From Dryocosmus kuriphilus (taxonomy: Eukaryota; Arthropoda; Insecta; Hymenoptera; Cynipidae): a stretch of DNA of 64,000 nt. The notes beneath the pieces are model-generated. The model made no database searches and had not been told where the DNA came from. It worked only from the letters and a program-made list of their open reading frames with translations. A program made the translations under genes and the position numbers. How positions within the stretch are numbered: position 1 is the first letter of the stretch; every line of letters starts with the position of its first letter. Shown piece by piece: positions 1 through 12,700 of this stretch. The DNA lies in NCBI GenBank assembly GCA_038277395.1, contig CM076191.1, positions 180,652,552 through 180,716,551 of the forward strand. The letters run 5' to 3'.

Positions 1-1080
1 TTTCGTCAAAACCTACAACTATGTGATTACAAGATCTTATAATTTCTTTGATCTGCTTTCGAAAATGGGGAGCTATGCCATGTACAATGGTATATCCCAC
101 TTTGTCTTTTTGTAATTGCATTTTAGCAGCAATTTCACTATCTGGGAACATACGGGGGAAAACAGCTACTGCTTCAGCAGCTCCCCGAAAAGAGTAGTGT
201 TTAAATACCGTAAGAAGACACCATGTGATCTCCGCTTTCGTGACAGAACCCTTTAATAATATTTTTTGTAGAACTGGTACATGAGTCGAAGTCTTAGCTG
301 AGAAACGTGGATTAGTAGCTGGAATTGAGAAACTTTTCTCCATAGAATTCATTGCAGGATCATTCAGGATTTTATGAGATTCTTGTATACCTATTTCTGA
401 GACTTCAGAACCTAGAAAATAATTTTCTTATGCTAGTTAAGTGACACCTTTACTGTTTTTTAAAGGTATCAAATTCAATTAACCTAATTATAAAATTTAT
501 TCAGAAGGATTTTTTACTGAAATTTGGGTCTTTAATTTTACAATAATACAATATACTATAAATAGCGATTAACCAATTCAAAAATAATGATTTAAAAATT
601 GTTTGTCATTATTTTAAACTGTTCAATTTGTAACTGTTTTTTTATATATTGATTATTATCTATAGCATAATACATCATTATAAAATAACCGACCCAAAGT
701 TCAAATAAAAAAATTCTTAATAAATTATTTTTTTTACATAAGCCTATAATATAGAACGATCAACACGACTTGAATTTACCTTGAACCGAATCAGGCTGAG
801 TGGAACTACATTTAGTAGAAGCTAAATCTGATGTTGCTACAGAAGCTTGTGCTTTCATAAAAAAATCGACATGGAGACTTTTAGCGTGGAACTTTGAGTT
901 ACTTATATGCTTGCTACTCTTTTCATGACTTGTGAGTGCACGTTTTCCCATAGAACTTATTTCTATGATTTTTCTACATCACTTACAATAAGCTTTAGTT
1001 GCACATGGTCTATGTTCCTCAACCCAGGGAAATTCATAGTTTCGACTATAAGTCGTATTACTCGGTATCGTCCGTCTCAT
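1..1080 (-). pseudogene. Transposase-like ZnF protein, 5' part, two exons, one in-frame stop
   Basis: I read two exons. Exon A runs from the ATG at 1080 down to 780 with donor GTAAAT. Exon B starts at 411 after a TTTTCTAG acceptor and stays open to the window edge. Phases agree: exon A leaves one base, which with the first two of exon B gives Gly. Exon A encodes a zinc-finger-like start with a CxxC, then SSMGKRALTSHEKSSKH. Exon B carries the FPDSEIAAKMQLQKDKVGY and NHIVVGFDE blocks. I know these from a widespread, largely uncharacterised transposase-derived family of insects, hydra and other animals. An in-frame TGA at 979-981 lies between the two finger cysteines where a sense codon is expected, so this is probably a decayed copy. 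The 3' part lies outside the window. The family match is from memory of motifs. Intron 412-779 is plain A+T-rich DNA. Confidence 0.6.
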
Positions 1081-2279
1081 GTCGCTAAAATTAAAATTAT
1101 TATGAACTATTTACAAAATACAAGCCACGATTAATGTGCAACTATTACACATATAAGAAGCAAAAAATATCACTTTCAATTACTTTCATAAGAAATAAAC
1201 GAGAGTCTCTTATACCTTTTGCATTTCGAATCAAAAAATGATTGAAACTAAAAATAGAGTCTTGATTTAAAAAAATATATTAATTTGTTAATTTATTTAG
1301 AAAAATTTGAAACCAAAAAAATAAATTAGTAAAAGGAATGAAATTAGGTCTTTTTGTTCAGCTTGAAGATCATAATTATTTACATATTTTTTTCTAGTGT
1401 TTGTATTGCAACAAATGATTTAATGACATTTTCGAATTATTTTCAGTTCAAAATATTCTCGTATGTACCATAAATTTAGAAAATAGGTATCGATGAGTAA
1501 TTTCTTTTATTTGTTATGAATAAATAAAAAAGTATTTAATATTTCTTCTCAAGTCAATAAGAACTTGTCTTCAATCATTAGCTAGATTTTAGAATTCTAA
1601 TAAGATGTGAGGTTTGAGTAGAAAAAAATAAAATGGAATTTAATAAAATAGAAATTAATTTTCTGATTAAATCAAACGTTTCGTTTACACTGAACTTCTG
1701 TCAACATCCTGCTACAATTTTGCAGTCTATGATCAATGCAGTTTTATGGAAATATGATTCCTATTTTCGTTAAATCACAAAATATCTCTAAAAAGTTAAT
1801 TATAATATACAAATTTCTCCACAGATGCAAGCTATTTTATGTAAAAGGAACAAAAGACGCTGTTGAAAACGCAAAAACACATAACAGTCGAGTAGTTGTT
1901 TCATATAAGAGTTAGAAAAATGGATATTAAAATTAGAACAAATATGCAAAAACTTACCTCACTTATTAAGGAAAAGTCATTTAACAAGAAAGAAGGGTTC
2001 ACTACGATATGTACGCATACATAGAAAAAAATTTCTATCAATAAAATCAAGACGCGTATCCTGTGTAATAATATGCGACATTTGCCGGCTCGCTTTTGTT
2101 TTTAAATACGTCGATTCCTGTGCCGCCTAGCAGAAATCGGATGTACTGATCAGCATGTATTTAATCGTGTATAAAGTAGAAATTAGTATTATGTTATTCA
2201 TATATCTACATTATCGATAATTAAAACTCTTATCATAGTTTTTTCGTTACTGATAGAACTGCAAGTAGTTATAATAAGG
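1081..2279. other. A+T-rich DNA without recognisable genes
   Basis: No coding exon, RNA gene or long repeat was recognised here. The short open frames are those expected by chance in A+T-rich DNA. Confidence 0.5.
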
Positions 2280-2289
2280 TACTAAAACA

Positions 2290-2423
2290 ATTTTATTTTG
2301 CATTTTGGTGCAATCCAGAGAAAAATCCCTGTCACTAATTAAATTCCCTGTCATTTCCCGATTTTTTCCCGGTGCACAAAATTCCCTGTCATTTCCCGGT
2401 TTTCCGGTCAGGTAGACACCCTG
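2290..2423 (-). repeat. Dispersed 'CAGGGTG' terminus repeat
   Basis: Read on the minus strand this begins CAGGGTGTCTACC and continues with repeated blocks of the type 'aattccctgtcatttcccgg'. Related starts or ends lie at about 30687, 32685, 36061, 40784 and 42006. It cuts off the C-terminus of the Tc1-like transposase on its right, so it probably inserted into that element. The terminus resembles DNA-transposon ends. I cannot assign a superfamily. Confidence 0.5.
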
Positions 2424-3210
2424 ATGACTGACCAAACATTCTCAATGGGGTTGGCATCGGAAGTCTGTGAAGGCCAATACATTGTCTCGACGCCATTTTC
2501 CAGTTTCCACGAGGTGCAGAGGCGACTGCGATGCTTAGGGTCGTTATCTCCTTGCAAGACCCAATCTTCACTTTGAGCTCCAAAGAATTTCTTTACTGAT
2601 CTCAAAACACCACGCTGATAAATTTGGAGCATTTTTTGTGCATTCAAATTCTCCTTAAAAAACTCCAAACAACCAAAACCACCCTTAGAAAAGCATCCCC
2701 AAACATGAATTTTTATGGGGTGTTTTACGGTTCGCTGGACGAAACGCTCATTAGCGGTAGACCAGGTATGTTTTACCGGAGCCCATGCCCAGAATGACGC
2801 TTCATCAAAAAACACATTTGACCAGTCACGGTCAAAATTTTCTGCAGCCCACGCCTTGCGTTTAGTCATGTGGGTTTCCGAAAGCAGGGGTTTTTGTGTC
2901 CTCGTACGGTACTGTACTCCAGCCTTGTCTAAACGGTCTCGAATAGTGTTAATGCTGAGTTCTAGCCCTTTTTTAGCTAGCCTATCCTTAGATTGACGCA
3001 ATGTTAGAGTGGGGATATACGTAAACAACTGGACGATGACTTTGTCCTCCTTTGGCGTCGTTCCTCGAGAACTGCCTCTTCCAGGCAAATCATCGACACT
3101 TTTTGTGTCTTTAAAACGTTGCATCCACTTTTGCAAACTCTTTCGACTTTTTTATATATTTTGCACATGCAGCTTGCTTCATTTTTGGACCCAGCGGATG
3201 TGAGCACAAG
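2424..3210 (-). pseudogene. Tc1-like DD34E transposase, truncated at both ends
   Basis: The frame 3136-2408 encodes a Tc1/mariner-superfamily transposase core. DNA-binding remains include LQKWMQRFKD and LPGRGSSRGTTPKED. The catalytic triad is visible: D in FFDEASFW, D in LQGDNDPKHRS, and E in NPIENVW, with 34 residues between the second and third, so DD34E. The helix-turn-helix region upstream (to about 3210) continues in another frame, which implies an indel. The C-terminus stops soon after ENVWSVI, where the 'CAGGGTG' repeat begins. No pair of terminal inverted repeats is evident. It is a non-autonomous relic, although the catalytic residues look intact. The superfamily call is firm; the subfamily is open. 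Confidence 0.88.
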
Positions 3211-3992
3211 AAGACAGCTTCAAACCTTTTCGCGTACGCAGCAGACATTTCGTTTTACGTGTGCTCTCTACGACAGTTCGGGCGATACTGAAACTAAAGA
3301 ATATTCTCGCCGTAGCCCTTTTACTGACCTTTAATTTTAAAAAAAAGAGAAATTAAATGTCTTTTATGGTTTACGAATAATCGCGATTCCTTTTTTGTTG
3401 AACAGACTGCTATGCATTTTTTAATGGCATTCTAAGTAATAATTCGTGTTTCTTGTCTTTAATTTTATGAATGATGATCCAATTAATAATAATATTGATA
3501 AAAAACTTGATAAATAAAGAAATACGCATTTGATAGTGTTTTTCTAAAAACCTGTTGAACAAAACAAGTTGCCGCCTCTGTGACCTTTTATATCCGGCCA
3601 AGATACTTCAGGGGCTAGTCGAATATCTGCAGAATACTTCTGTCCAAACCAGAAGTCTCTAAAAGCTTGACCTTTTTCGCAAAAGCTTCCCAAAGTTCAG
3701 TAAGCTTTGACGTTCGAGTTTTTGATTTTAAATGAAAATTCCTTTCACAGTTTATTAAGATATACCTACCCAAAATCATATGCTTGATCAACGGGCAGAC
3801 TTGTGTGTCTTGAGGACACGGAGCGACCTAAGAATGACAGCTCTCTGCACCCATCTCGCAAGTGCCTCGGCATCTTTTTGGCACATATATATATACATAA
3901 TACCCAACGATACTGTATTCCAAAAAATATTTATTGTGATTTTCTGTAAATAGTATAGTTTGAAAGTATTACCAATAAACTTTTCTAAATAG
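3211..3992. other. Intron or flank of Schip1
   Basis: No gene is visible. The stretch directly precedes a Schip1 acceptor and is probably intronic. It includes A+T-rich DNA and a moderately complex segment at 3780-3890 without coding character. Confidence 0.4.
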
Positions 3993-4206
3993 ATTGGAGT
4001 GCAACTTGGCGAAGAAAGACGAAGACTTTCTCGAATGTTACTAACGGAACTGAATGTTGCTCAACTTCAAGTTCTGGCAACGACGATCTTCACGCGAGGA
4101 TAGCTACATTGAATGAGGCTTTGGTGGAAGGCTTACTCAGGAGGGATGACCTTCACATGGAGCAAGATTCAATGCTTGTGGATGTCGAGGATCTCACCCA
4201 ATATCT
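3993..4206 (+). CDS. Schip1: Schip1 homologue, penultimate exon (one base missing)
   Basis: After a TTTTCTAAATAG acceptor the exon reads IGVQLGEERRRLSRMLLTEL then NVAQLQVL. After a shift it reads DLHARIATLNEALVEGLL and then RDDLHMEQDSMLVDVEDLTQY, ending at a GTAAGT donor. This is the conserved C-terminal coiled coil of schwannomin-interacting protein 1, a partner of the FERM protein Merlin in cortical and Hippo signalling. Reading frame is lost near 4078-4082 (GGCAACGACG). One added base restores both the protein and the exon phase (215 nt, leaving two bases for the next exon). The lesion is either a real frameshift or an assembly indel. Upstream exons are not seen and probably lie left of the window. 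Confidence 0.85.
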
Positions 4207-4450
4207 GTAAGTTGTCCACACAATTTCATGACAAAAGAGGTTGAAAAAGATCATCGAAAATTTTCAAACACCAAAAAAATAATGTCCTTTGTGAATTTGC
4301 TTCTTCACTTAGACCTCTCACTTTTTCTTCTCACTTTTTCGAAACTACCTTAGGCTTTGTGGACCTCTGTCGGCATTAGTTGTCTGAACACGCTTGAAAT
4401 TTATCGCACTCTATCCCTGTCTCTCAGAAATAAGTAGACGGTTTCCGCAG

Positions 4451-4601
4451 AGGTGCCAAGCAGGAATCACTGAAGAAGAAGAAGAAGACGAAAGAGCCGA
4501 TGAACCAATTCAAAAGTCAGCAGCCAACTCATCTTCAGTCCAAGGGTGGAATAAAACCGACCCTGGTCAATCGCAGCATGATCGGCTTTGTCAGAAAATA
4601 A
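4451..4601 (+). CDS. Schip1: Schip1 homologue, last coding exon
   Basis: This exon follows the acceptor GTTTCCGCAG and takes two bases from the previous exon to make Leu. It then reads GAKQESLKKKKKTKEP, a Gln/Ser-rich stretch, and ends SMIGFVRK before TAA at 4599-4601. The short basic tail follows the coiled coil directly, as the gene architecture leads one to expect. The assignment rests on phase agreement and adjacency, because this tail is poorly conserved between phyla. The intron 4207-4450 is 244 bp. A candidate polyadenylation signal AATAAA lies at 5267-5272. Confidence 0.7.
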
Positions 4602-6571
4602 TCCTTCGCCACGAGACTTGTTAGTCTCGCTGGAAAATATAAACATGGAAATGAAAATCCAGAAATCAAGAAACCCCGGCAATTCGCTTAGAATAATTTC
4701 GGAGGTACAGGATTGAAGTATCGTCGAAAGAGCGCGTCTTTTGCAGTTGCTTTTTTCCAAGATTACTGGAAAATGCGCTGCACATACTATTTGTATTTCA
4801 GACACTTTTTTTCCATACTCAAAAGACGATCGTTACCAAAGATCATCTTCTAAACTTATATTAACATGCGAACGTGACATCAAAAGTTCTCCAATAAGTA
4901 CAGTGCTAAAAAAGATATTTCTGAAGTGCGGTGGAAAATTTTTACAACTTGATGTAGCTGAATCATTTTTCGTTGATCCTCCACCGCAAAGTTTTCCTTT
5001 AATCAGTAAACTTTTTCTCCGTGTGCTATCGAGGGCTTTCAGAATTTTTTCATTATTTCCACAAATTCTTACAAATTTAACTGTACTTGATCAAATTAGA
5101 TGCAGCACGAGCATACTCGAATTCCTATACTCACAGAGAGGGGGACCCTCATTTATCGTGGATCTCCAGACCATGCATGTATTTATTGACTTTCGCCTTT
5201 AATCTAGAATAGTCGAATAAGCATCTTATTTGTTGTATATATCTTAAGAATTTACAAGTGTAATATAATAAAATTCAATCGCTTAATATCTGTTTTGTGT
5301 TTTTTTTTTCCTTTAGATAAATATTGTGAATTTCTTCTAAATTTTCAATTTCGATTTTATATTTGAATAACTTTCGTGTCCAATGGATAAATTATCAAAA
5401 TTATTGATTGTATTGTAACGAAACTTGATAAAAATCTTCCTTTTAGTGTCTCATAACATGATCCATATTTTAAAAAATTGATCTTATTATCGCAAATCAC
5501 AACAAAATAACATTTGGTGCCCAAAAAATGCCTTTTTGAAAATAAGAAAACCACAAAAAAATGTATTCCAATCGAATAAAATCTTGCGAGGTCAAAGGTT
5601 ATACTATAAAATCTTGGTTGTTTTGGTTTTCTTAACCGGTAACTTTTTCGTAATTTTCATGTTTCGAAATAAAACTAAATGAATTAATAATAAAAATATA
5701 AACTAGAGTGGGATAAAACAATTTGCAAGAGTAATGCAAACTAGGCTTTTAGATAAATAATTTTAATTTATATAAAGAGCAATGTTCTAGAGAACATGAG
5801 AATATGCAATGTCTTTTTTTTTGCGATTTGAGAATTTAGTGACCATTTATGATTTGAATTTCCTGCGAAAATGTATCGCTTAAATTTAGAAAGAGCGCTA
5901 AATTCAAATTATAAAATAGATCAAAATAATAGAGAACATATTTATCGCACAAAACAATCTGCGTTTGTAAAAAATATGTATTAATTATGATATACATTTG
6001 TTTAAAAAATAAATATGCTCAACATAAATTCTTGGGCATTTAAGAACTCTCATATGTGATATCAAAATCAGCAAATTTAGTACAATATTTTAACGTTTTG
6101 ATCCTAATTTTATTTAAAAAAATGTTGTTCAATTTCGAAAAAAAATTCTATTATTTTTTGCAAAAGATCATAATTGTGTCTCTTTTTCATTCTTATTGTT
6201 GAATATTTTATTACATTGCCTCATTTATCATTTTATTAAATAATAAGCCTTAGTTGCAGGAACATGGAACATGCAAGATCTCAAAATGCTCCAGAAGTGC
6301 TCCAAATAAACTTGTAGCATGAATACTTCTAACAACTCTTTTTTAGTGCTACTAAATATAACTTAAACTACAAAATCAATTTTCAATCAAAAATTGGGAA
6401 TAGTTTCCTTATGTCAAAAGTTCCCTGTATGTGGAGAATTACTTATTTACTACAACACAAATGCCCTCGTTCATTTGAATAATTTTAGGAATGAAATTTA
6501 TGGGAATGGGAAGGCTTTCTACCCCAGAAAAAAGAAACAATTGAACATTTGCTTTAGAGAATCGGTTTTTT
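4602..6571. other. Probable Schip1 3' UTR, then A+T-rich DNA
   Basis: 4602 to about 5290 is a plausible 3' untranslated region ending near the AATAAA at 5267. A 153-codon open frame inside it (4741-5202) has no domain I recognise and is treated as chance. From 5290 to 6571 I see only A+T-rich sequence. Confidence 0.4.
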
Positions 6572-7860
6572 TTAAGGACATGCGACACTAGCAACATACC
6601 TATATTACCGACCTCAATTTTTTAAATTTTGTAAATAATATATCGAACTGAAACTTTGTGAAATGCGTGATAAGATATTAAATTGCGTTTGTATACATTA
6701 TTTGAGAAGGGATTTTGAAAAAAGTTTTTTTCGGCGAAACTAAAACGGGAAGCATTTTTCACGCTAGTTCCAATCAACACAGCTCCTACAAATGGCAGAG
6801 CGGTGGCGTGCGACACGCCACGGGTTCACGGACAACTGTGACACCGCGAATTTACATATTATGTTAGTATATTAGTTTGTTTATTTGCACTATACGTACA
6901 AAAATTATTGTGCGTAATGTTTGCTAACGATTTTTGCCTCATTTTCTTCAAGAAAGAGGAGTCATTTACTTAAATACTGCCAATTTCAAGGGCCATTGAA
7001 AAAAAGACAAATTATTTACAGATATTCTAGAGGACGGCAGGTACATGCCTGGGAATTTAGTTATTACAAATTTTTTACATTATTTATACTTAAATCGCGC
7101 ATACAAACGTAGTTTATTGTCCCCTTTTGCTTCTCTGAAAGTTTTAGGCCAATATATCATGTATAAAAAAGTTTGGTAATTCATAAAATTTCTGGAGAAT
7201 TCATTCATCTGCTCCAAAAAATTTCCAGGTTTAATTTCGTCCAAAAAACTTTTTTTCAAAATTCCCCCTGCCGAAACAAAATGTCAGAGAATGTCAGCCA
7301 AAAATGTCAGATCAAACTCAGTTATTTTCGAGTTATTATTTGAAAGATTTCGTGACTGGAAAATGACTGGCCCTTTTTAGGGTCGTTTATATGGCTTTAT
7401 AGCGGTTGCAAAACTGCAATCGACAAAAAGTCCTTTAAAAACCATAAAAGCTTTGAATCCTTTTTATAAATGAATAATAAAAAAAAAATTCTAAAATTAT
7501 AAATAATCAACTAAAAACAAATTTATTTAAAAATATAAATAAAGATAAAATAATAAATAAATAAAAAGTAGGCAACTTTAATATTATAAAACTAATATTT
7601 TATTTTTTCTGATAAAATATTTACGTTAAATACAGGTAAAAATAACTGAAAAATAACTGGCCCAGTCATTTCTCTGACATTTTCCAGTTATTTTGTTTCG
7701 TCAGGGCCTCCTGAAATAATGTACACAAACACAATTTATTGTCTTCTTATGCATTTCTCAAAGTTTCAGTCCTATATTTTATTTTAAAAAAAATGTCTGG
7801 AGATTCAAAAAATAAATTGATAAATCCTAAAAATTTAGGTCGGTAATATAGGTATTTTTC

Positions 7861-8082
7861 GGGGGACTTCCGGTGGCGCGCGACTGAGTATAGACGCGGA
7901 GCGTCGTCGGGAAAGGAGAAAAGGTGGTAGTTGCGAGGTGAGACTGAATACAAATACAAAAAAGTGTTCTTCGGATAGTTTGAACCGTGGTGCATGCAGG
8001 GGAGTGTTATTTCAAGAAAATTTTCAGTGAAAGTGCATAAAATTCCCAAAGAAGTTACGCAGGGTATAAGTTAGAGGTTAGG
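7861..8082 (+). promoter_or_regulatory. LINE 5' UTR with probable internal promoter
   Basis: This leader is richer in G+C than its surroundings (for example ggtggcgcgcgactg). Non-LTR elements of this type usually transcribe from an internal promoter in the 5' UTR. I do not identify specific initiator motifs, so the promoter role is inferred. Confidence 0.35.
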
Positions 8083-9729
8083 ATGGAAAGCATGAAAAGC
8101 GAGGCTAATTCGGAGAAAGTCAGTGAGAGGGAGCCACGGATGGCGGAAGTGACGGAAGGGCAGACTGGTGTCGACATGCAGCGAGATGAGCATGAGGCTC
8201 ATATGACAGACGAGGAAACAGCTGATTCTGTAAAACAAACGGATACACAAGGGAAGCGTAGAAGGGGAAGACCGACAAAGCAGTCGAAAACCACTGAAGC
8301 CGGCTTTAAAAGTGTGGAGTTAATGAACAAATTTGTGTATAAGAGAGAGGATGTTATTCTTGGGAACGGGTTAAAAGACGGGGCCTTCAGGAAAAGCTCA
8401 AAAACCGCCCGATCTCCAACACGTTCGGAAACAAACAATCTGAGTGAACAACAACTTCACTCGAAAGAGCGAGAGGTCTTCCTCTCCTTCTCTTCAGAAG
8501 GGGATCGAAACGATTTAAAACCGGAAAACGGAGACGTAGGGCGAGTGGCAGAGCTCGAAAACCTGACAGATGAAAACCAAGAACCTGGGGAAGATGCCTC
8601 GCTGGGGAAAACCCCCCATGAAAAAAATAACAGCACAGGGAAAGGTGACAAGGAGGAAGTGGAAGAAACCATGAGCCTGCCAGAGGAGAAAGAGGAGCCG
8701 AAAATTGACGAACCGAATGAGACGAAAAGCTTAGAAGCAAATGGGCCAAGAAAATCGCAAGAAAGAGATGAACCCCCGTTAAGCAAATTGATGAGAGAAG
8801 CCATGGAGTTGTGGTGGGAAAGCAAGGCAAAAATCGAATTGAAAGGTATGTTTGATAAATTGAAGGACCACTGCAAGAGCGGAGAAGCAGAAGAGGAAAG
8901 GGAGAGAATTCTGAGAGAGAGAGCGGCAACAACAGCGCTAGAAAGGGCAAGAGAGAGAGAGAGAACTGAGATGGGAGGAGGAAAAAGCTAGATTAAAAAG
9001 CAAGATCAGCATACTCGAACAACAGTTGGGAGAGCTAAAAAACCAAAACATCAGAAAAGAGGAAAAGGTAGAGAGGAGAAATAAGAGGACACAGGCAGAA
9101 AAATCCACTGGGTGGGAAATCAGGAAAGTAACTCCGGGCGTAGAGTCAGAAGTGACACGGATAATAGAAGAATCAAGAGAAGAGGAAAGGGTGAACGAAA
9201 GTGAGGATCCGAGCAAAGCAGTAAACAACACCGAACCAGAACCAGGGAGGACAAAGAAAAATCAAAGGCCAAGGAAATTGACAAAGGAAGAGCTTGAAGT
9301 AGAGGTAGAGGAAAGGAAGGCCAGAAAAAAAACAACATCATCGTCAGAGGGTTCAGTTCTCCTAGAGGGGACACCAAAGAAAAGTTAAAGGCGACCTTCA
9401 GGAGAGAAATTGGAGCAGTGGTGGAGATAAAGAACCTGAGGTTCAACAAGGAAAAAATCGTCGTAGAACTACAATCTTGGAGAAATAAAATGGATATAAT
9501 GAGAAGAAAACATAATCTCCGTGGTTCAGGTCTATGGATCATCGATGACCTAACGGACAGAGAGCTCGAAGTGCAAGACTGGATTTTGAATGAAGCCTTC
9601 TTGGCCAAGGATCAGGGGGAGAAAATCAGGACAGGCTACATGAAGTGGAAGATTGGGGAGCACTGGTTTTTCTGGAATGAGGAGGAAGAAGGACCTAGTG
9701 CCAAGTTTTTTCGGACCAGGGACAACTAA
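8083..9729 (+). pseudogene. LINE ORF1 protein, two frameshifts
   Basis: ORF1 starts with ATG at 8083 and is charged and low in complexity (Glu/Lys/Arg-rich), with an AT-hook-like RRGRPTKQ near residue 65. Frame 1 closes at 8991, but frame 2 is open through a (GA)n run at about 8950-8963. There it encodes a coiled coil (KISILEQQLGELKNQ). A second change, back to frame 1, falls in an A8 run at about 9324-9331. It yields NNIIVRGF, then a nucleic-acid-binding RRM-like C-terminal domain ending DDLTDRELEVQDW and then TAA at 9729. ORF1 proteins bind element RNA in ribonucleoprotein particles. Both shifts fall in slippage-prone runs, so they may be mutation, assembly error or (less likely) programmed shifts. 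Confidence 0.75.
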
Positions 9730-12700
9730 AGGTATTCGAGGTGTAACGTGGAATATCTCAGGGTCAAGCAAGGTAAGACAGACATGGGACTTCTTAAAGG
9801 AGTTCGATATAATAATATTACAAGAGACATGGCTAGCTAAGGATCGGGAAGACCAATTTGTTAAAAATCTAGATAGAGAGTTTACTTGGGTAGCAAAGTC
9901 GGCAAATAAAGTTCACAAGAAAGGAAGAGCTAAGGGGGGTCACTTGATAGGTATCAAGAAGAGCTGGGTGGGAGGCAAATGGGAGTCAGAGGAATGGGAT
10001 TACGGCATTGTGTTATTTAATAATAAGTTAAGATGTGAGTCGAAAAGAATAAAATTTGTGTCTGTCTACAACAATGAGGGTATTTCCAAAGTACAGGGTA
10101 GTCTTTCTAAAGTTATAGAAAAGGCGAATAGAAATAACGAATGTCTGATTCTGTTGGGTGATTGGAACGCAAGGGTAGGGAGAGTCACGGAAGAGAGCCT
10201 AGACGTACAGGATGAGAGCGATCTGGAATTTTTGAGAGAATCGGAGGATGAGGTCTTGAATGCGGAGGGTAAGAAACTACTAAATATTTGCGAGGAATAC
10301 GGGCTAAAAATTCTCAATGGTTGTACACAGGGTGATAAAGAAGGTAAATTCACACATATTTGCGACACGGGGGGATCGGTTTTAGATTTGATAATCCTGA
10401 AAGAGGACGAGGGGGTGAACCCAATATTAGAAATTAAAATCGAAACAAGAATAGAGTCGGATCACCTACCGGTCACCTTTCAGCTGTACTACGATGGAGG
10501 GGAACCCCAAGAAGACCCAGGACAAAAGGAGGGACGGAACTCAAAAAAAGGGGAAAAGTTACTCTGGGATGAAGAGAAAGCTGGAGATTATAGAAAAAAA
10601 ATGGAGGATCTTTGGAAGGAGAAAGGAGAAAGTTTTATTGTACATGAAAGATGGGAGTCAATAATCAAAAATATCAAGAAGGCAGCCAGAGAAGTAGGAA
10701 TGATCAGAAAGGAAGGGGGCATGCATAAGACAGGAAATATAGGTACAGAATGGTTTGACAAAGACTGTAGAGAACAGAGGAAGAAAGTATGGGAGGCTCT
10801 GAAAGTTTATTTGAGGACAAAGAAGGGAAGTGACAGAGATAATCTCACGTCTGAAAAGCATAAATTAAGAAAGCTATATAAAGACAAAAAAGAGCAGAGA
10901 AGAGAAACAAACTGGAAAGAAGTAGAGAGTAGCAGAAAGTCTGGGGATTTTTGGAAGGCAATAAGAAAGTTCAGGCCTCGGAGGAAGGGCAAGGCAAAAG
11001 GGAACGAAATTAATCCAGAGAGGTGGAAGATACACTTTCAAAAATTACTAGAGGAAAAGGAGGGAAGACAGCAGGCACATCATGACGACAGCAGGGAGGG
11101 ACGAGCACAGACCGATCAAACAGAGGCTGAAATAAAGAGACGAGTAGGAGAAGCACAAGATAGAGAACAACCAGATGAGGACGAAGAAGCACTCAACGGG
11201 AGGATAGAGTTCGGGGAATTCTGTGACTGCGTAAAAAAAATGAAGAAAGGGAAAGCACCGGGAGAGGATGGAGTGGCAATCGAATTCATCCTGGGAATGC
11301 CAGAGGTTTGGGCAAGAGAAATGCAAGAAGTGATCAATGAGTTATGGATGCAAGGAGAGGTGATCAAAGGTTGGGAAACGGCTAGAATTGTACCAATTTA
11401 CAAAAGCGGTGACGAGAACGACACGGAAAACTACAGAGGGGTCTCTCTACTAGACTTGGGATACAAAATACTAACGGCCGTCATGGACTCGAGACTAAGG
11501 GAGTGGATAGAGAAAAAGAAGCTGATCAAGGAAAGCCAAGCGGGTTTTAGGAAGAAAAGAAGTACAAGGGACCATATCTTCGTTTTGAACTCCCTGATTA
11601 ACAACAAACTGAAAAAGAAAAAGGGCAAGCTTTACGTAGGATTCATAGACTTCAAAAAGGCCTTTGACACTGTCGATAGAGAAATACTCTTTGAAAAGCT
11701 ACGGAAACTAGGTATCAGGGGTAGAATGCTCGAGATGATTCAATCCATCTACAGAAACACCTTAAACGAAGTAATAACAAGTGAGGGAATATCAGAGGGG
11801 TTCAAAACGGAGAGAGGGGTGAGACAAGGGTGCCCGATGAGCCCAACCCTCTTCAACATCCTACTGGACGACATAGACAATGAATGGACAAGTAAAAATG
11901 AGGGAGGAACCGTAATTGGGAAAACTAAGGTTTTCACTTTGAAGTTTGCGGACGACCTCGCGATCATAGCAGACTTCTACGACGGGCTGAGAGAAATGCT
12001 AAAATCCTTGGAAAGATATGTGGATAGGAACAAGCTGGAAGTGAATGTTAAAAAAACCAAAGTCATGGTGTTCAAAAAAGGGGGCAGGAAGAAAATAGAG
12101 GAAAAATTCGAATACAAAAGGAAAAACCTGGAAATAGTGGACAGGTTCAAATATCTGGGTTTCTGGTTCTCATCGGGTGGTTCTTTCAACAAACATCTAG
12201 CAGCCTTGGCAGGTAAAGCCCAAAAATCAATCAACGCGGCTTGGGGAGTTATGAGAAGATCAGGAATCAACTCACTGAAAAGAAGGCTCTATCTACTAGA
12301 TGTTCTAGCAAAAGCTGGGGCACTCTATGGGGTCGAAATCTGGGGATGGGGCAGGAGGGAGGAAGTAGAAAAAGTACAGGGCCGGTACATCAAAATGATC
12401 ATGGGATTGGACAAGAACACGCCAGCTTATATTTGGAAGATGGAATCGGGAAGAAGAAGCGCGGAAATTGAGACCAGGAGGAGGGCGAGCAATTACCTCT
12501 ACGAGATAATGGAAATGGAAGAGGACAGGTTACCAAAAATCTGCCTGAGGGAGGAGATAAGAGGCTGGATCAATGGTGATCCTTCTGCATGGGGAAGAGA
12601 ATTATCAAAAGCTCTGGAAGAGGTAGGAGACGGAGAGACACTAAGAATGATTTGGGAAAGTAGAAACTTAGGAAACTTAGAAGAGGTGTCAAGGAATCTA

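Noticed and set aside
4741..5202. 153-codon open frame on +
   Set aside because: No domain, signal or conserved motif is recognised, and it lies in the likely Schip1 3' UTR. Its composition looks like chance.
8387..8950. Long minus-strand frames opposite LINE ORF1 and ORF2 (8199-12999)
   Set aside because: They mirror the purine-rich sense strand of the LINE, giving Ser/Leu/Phe-rich shadows without motifs.
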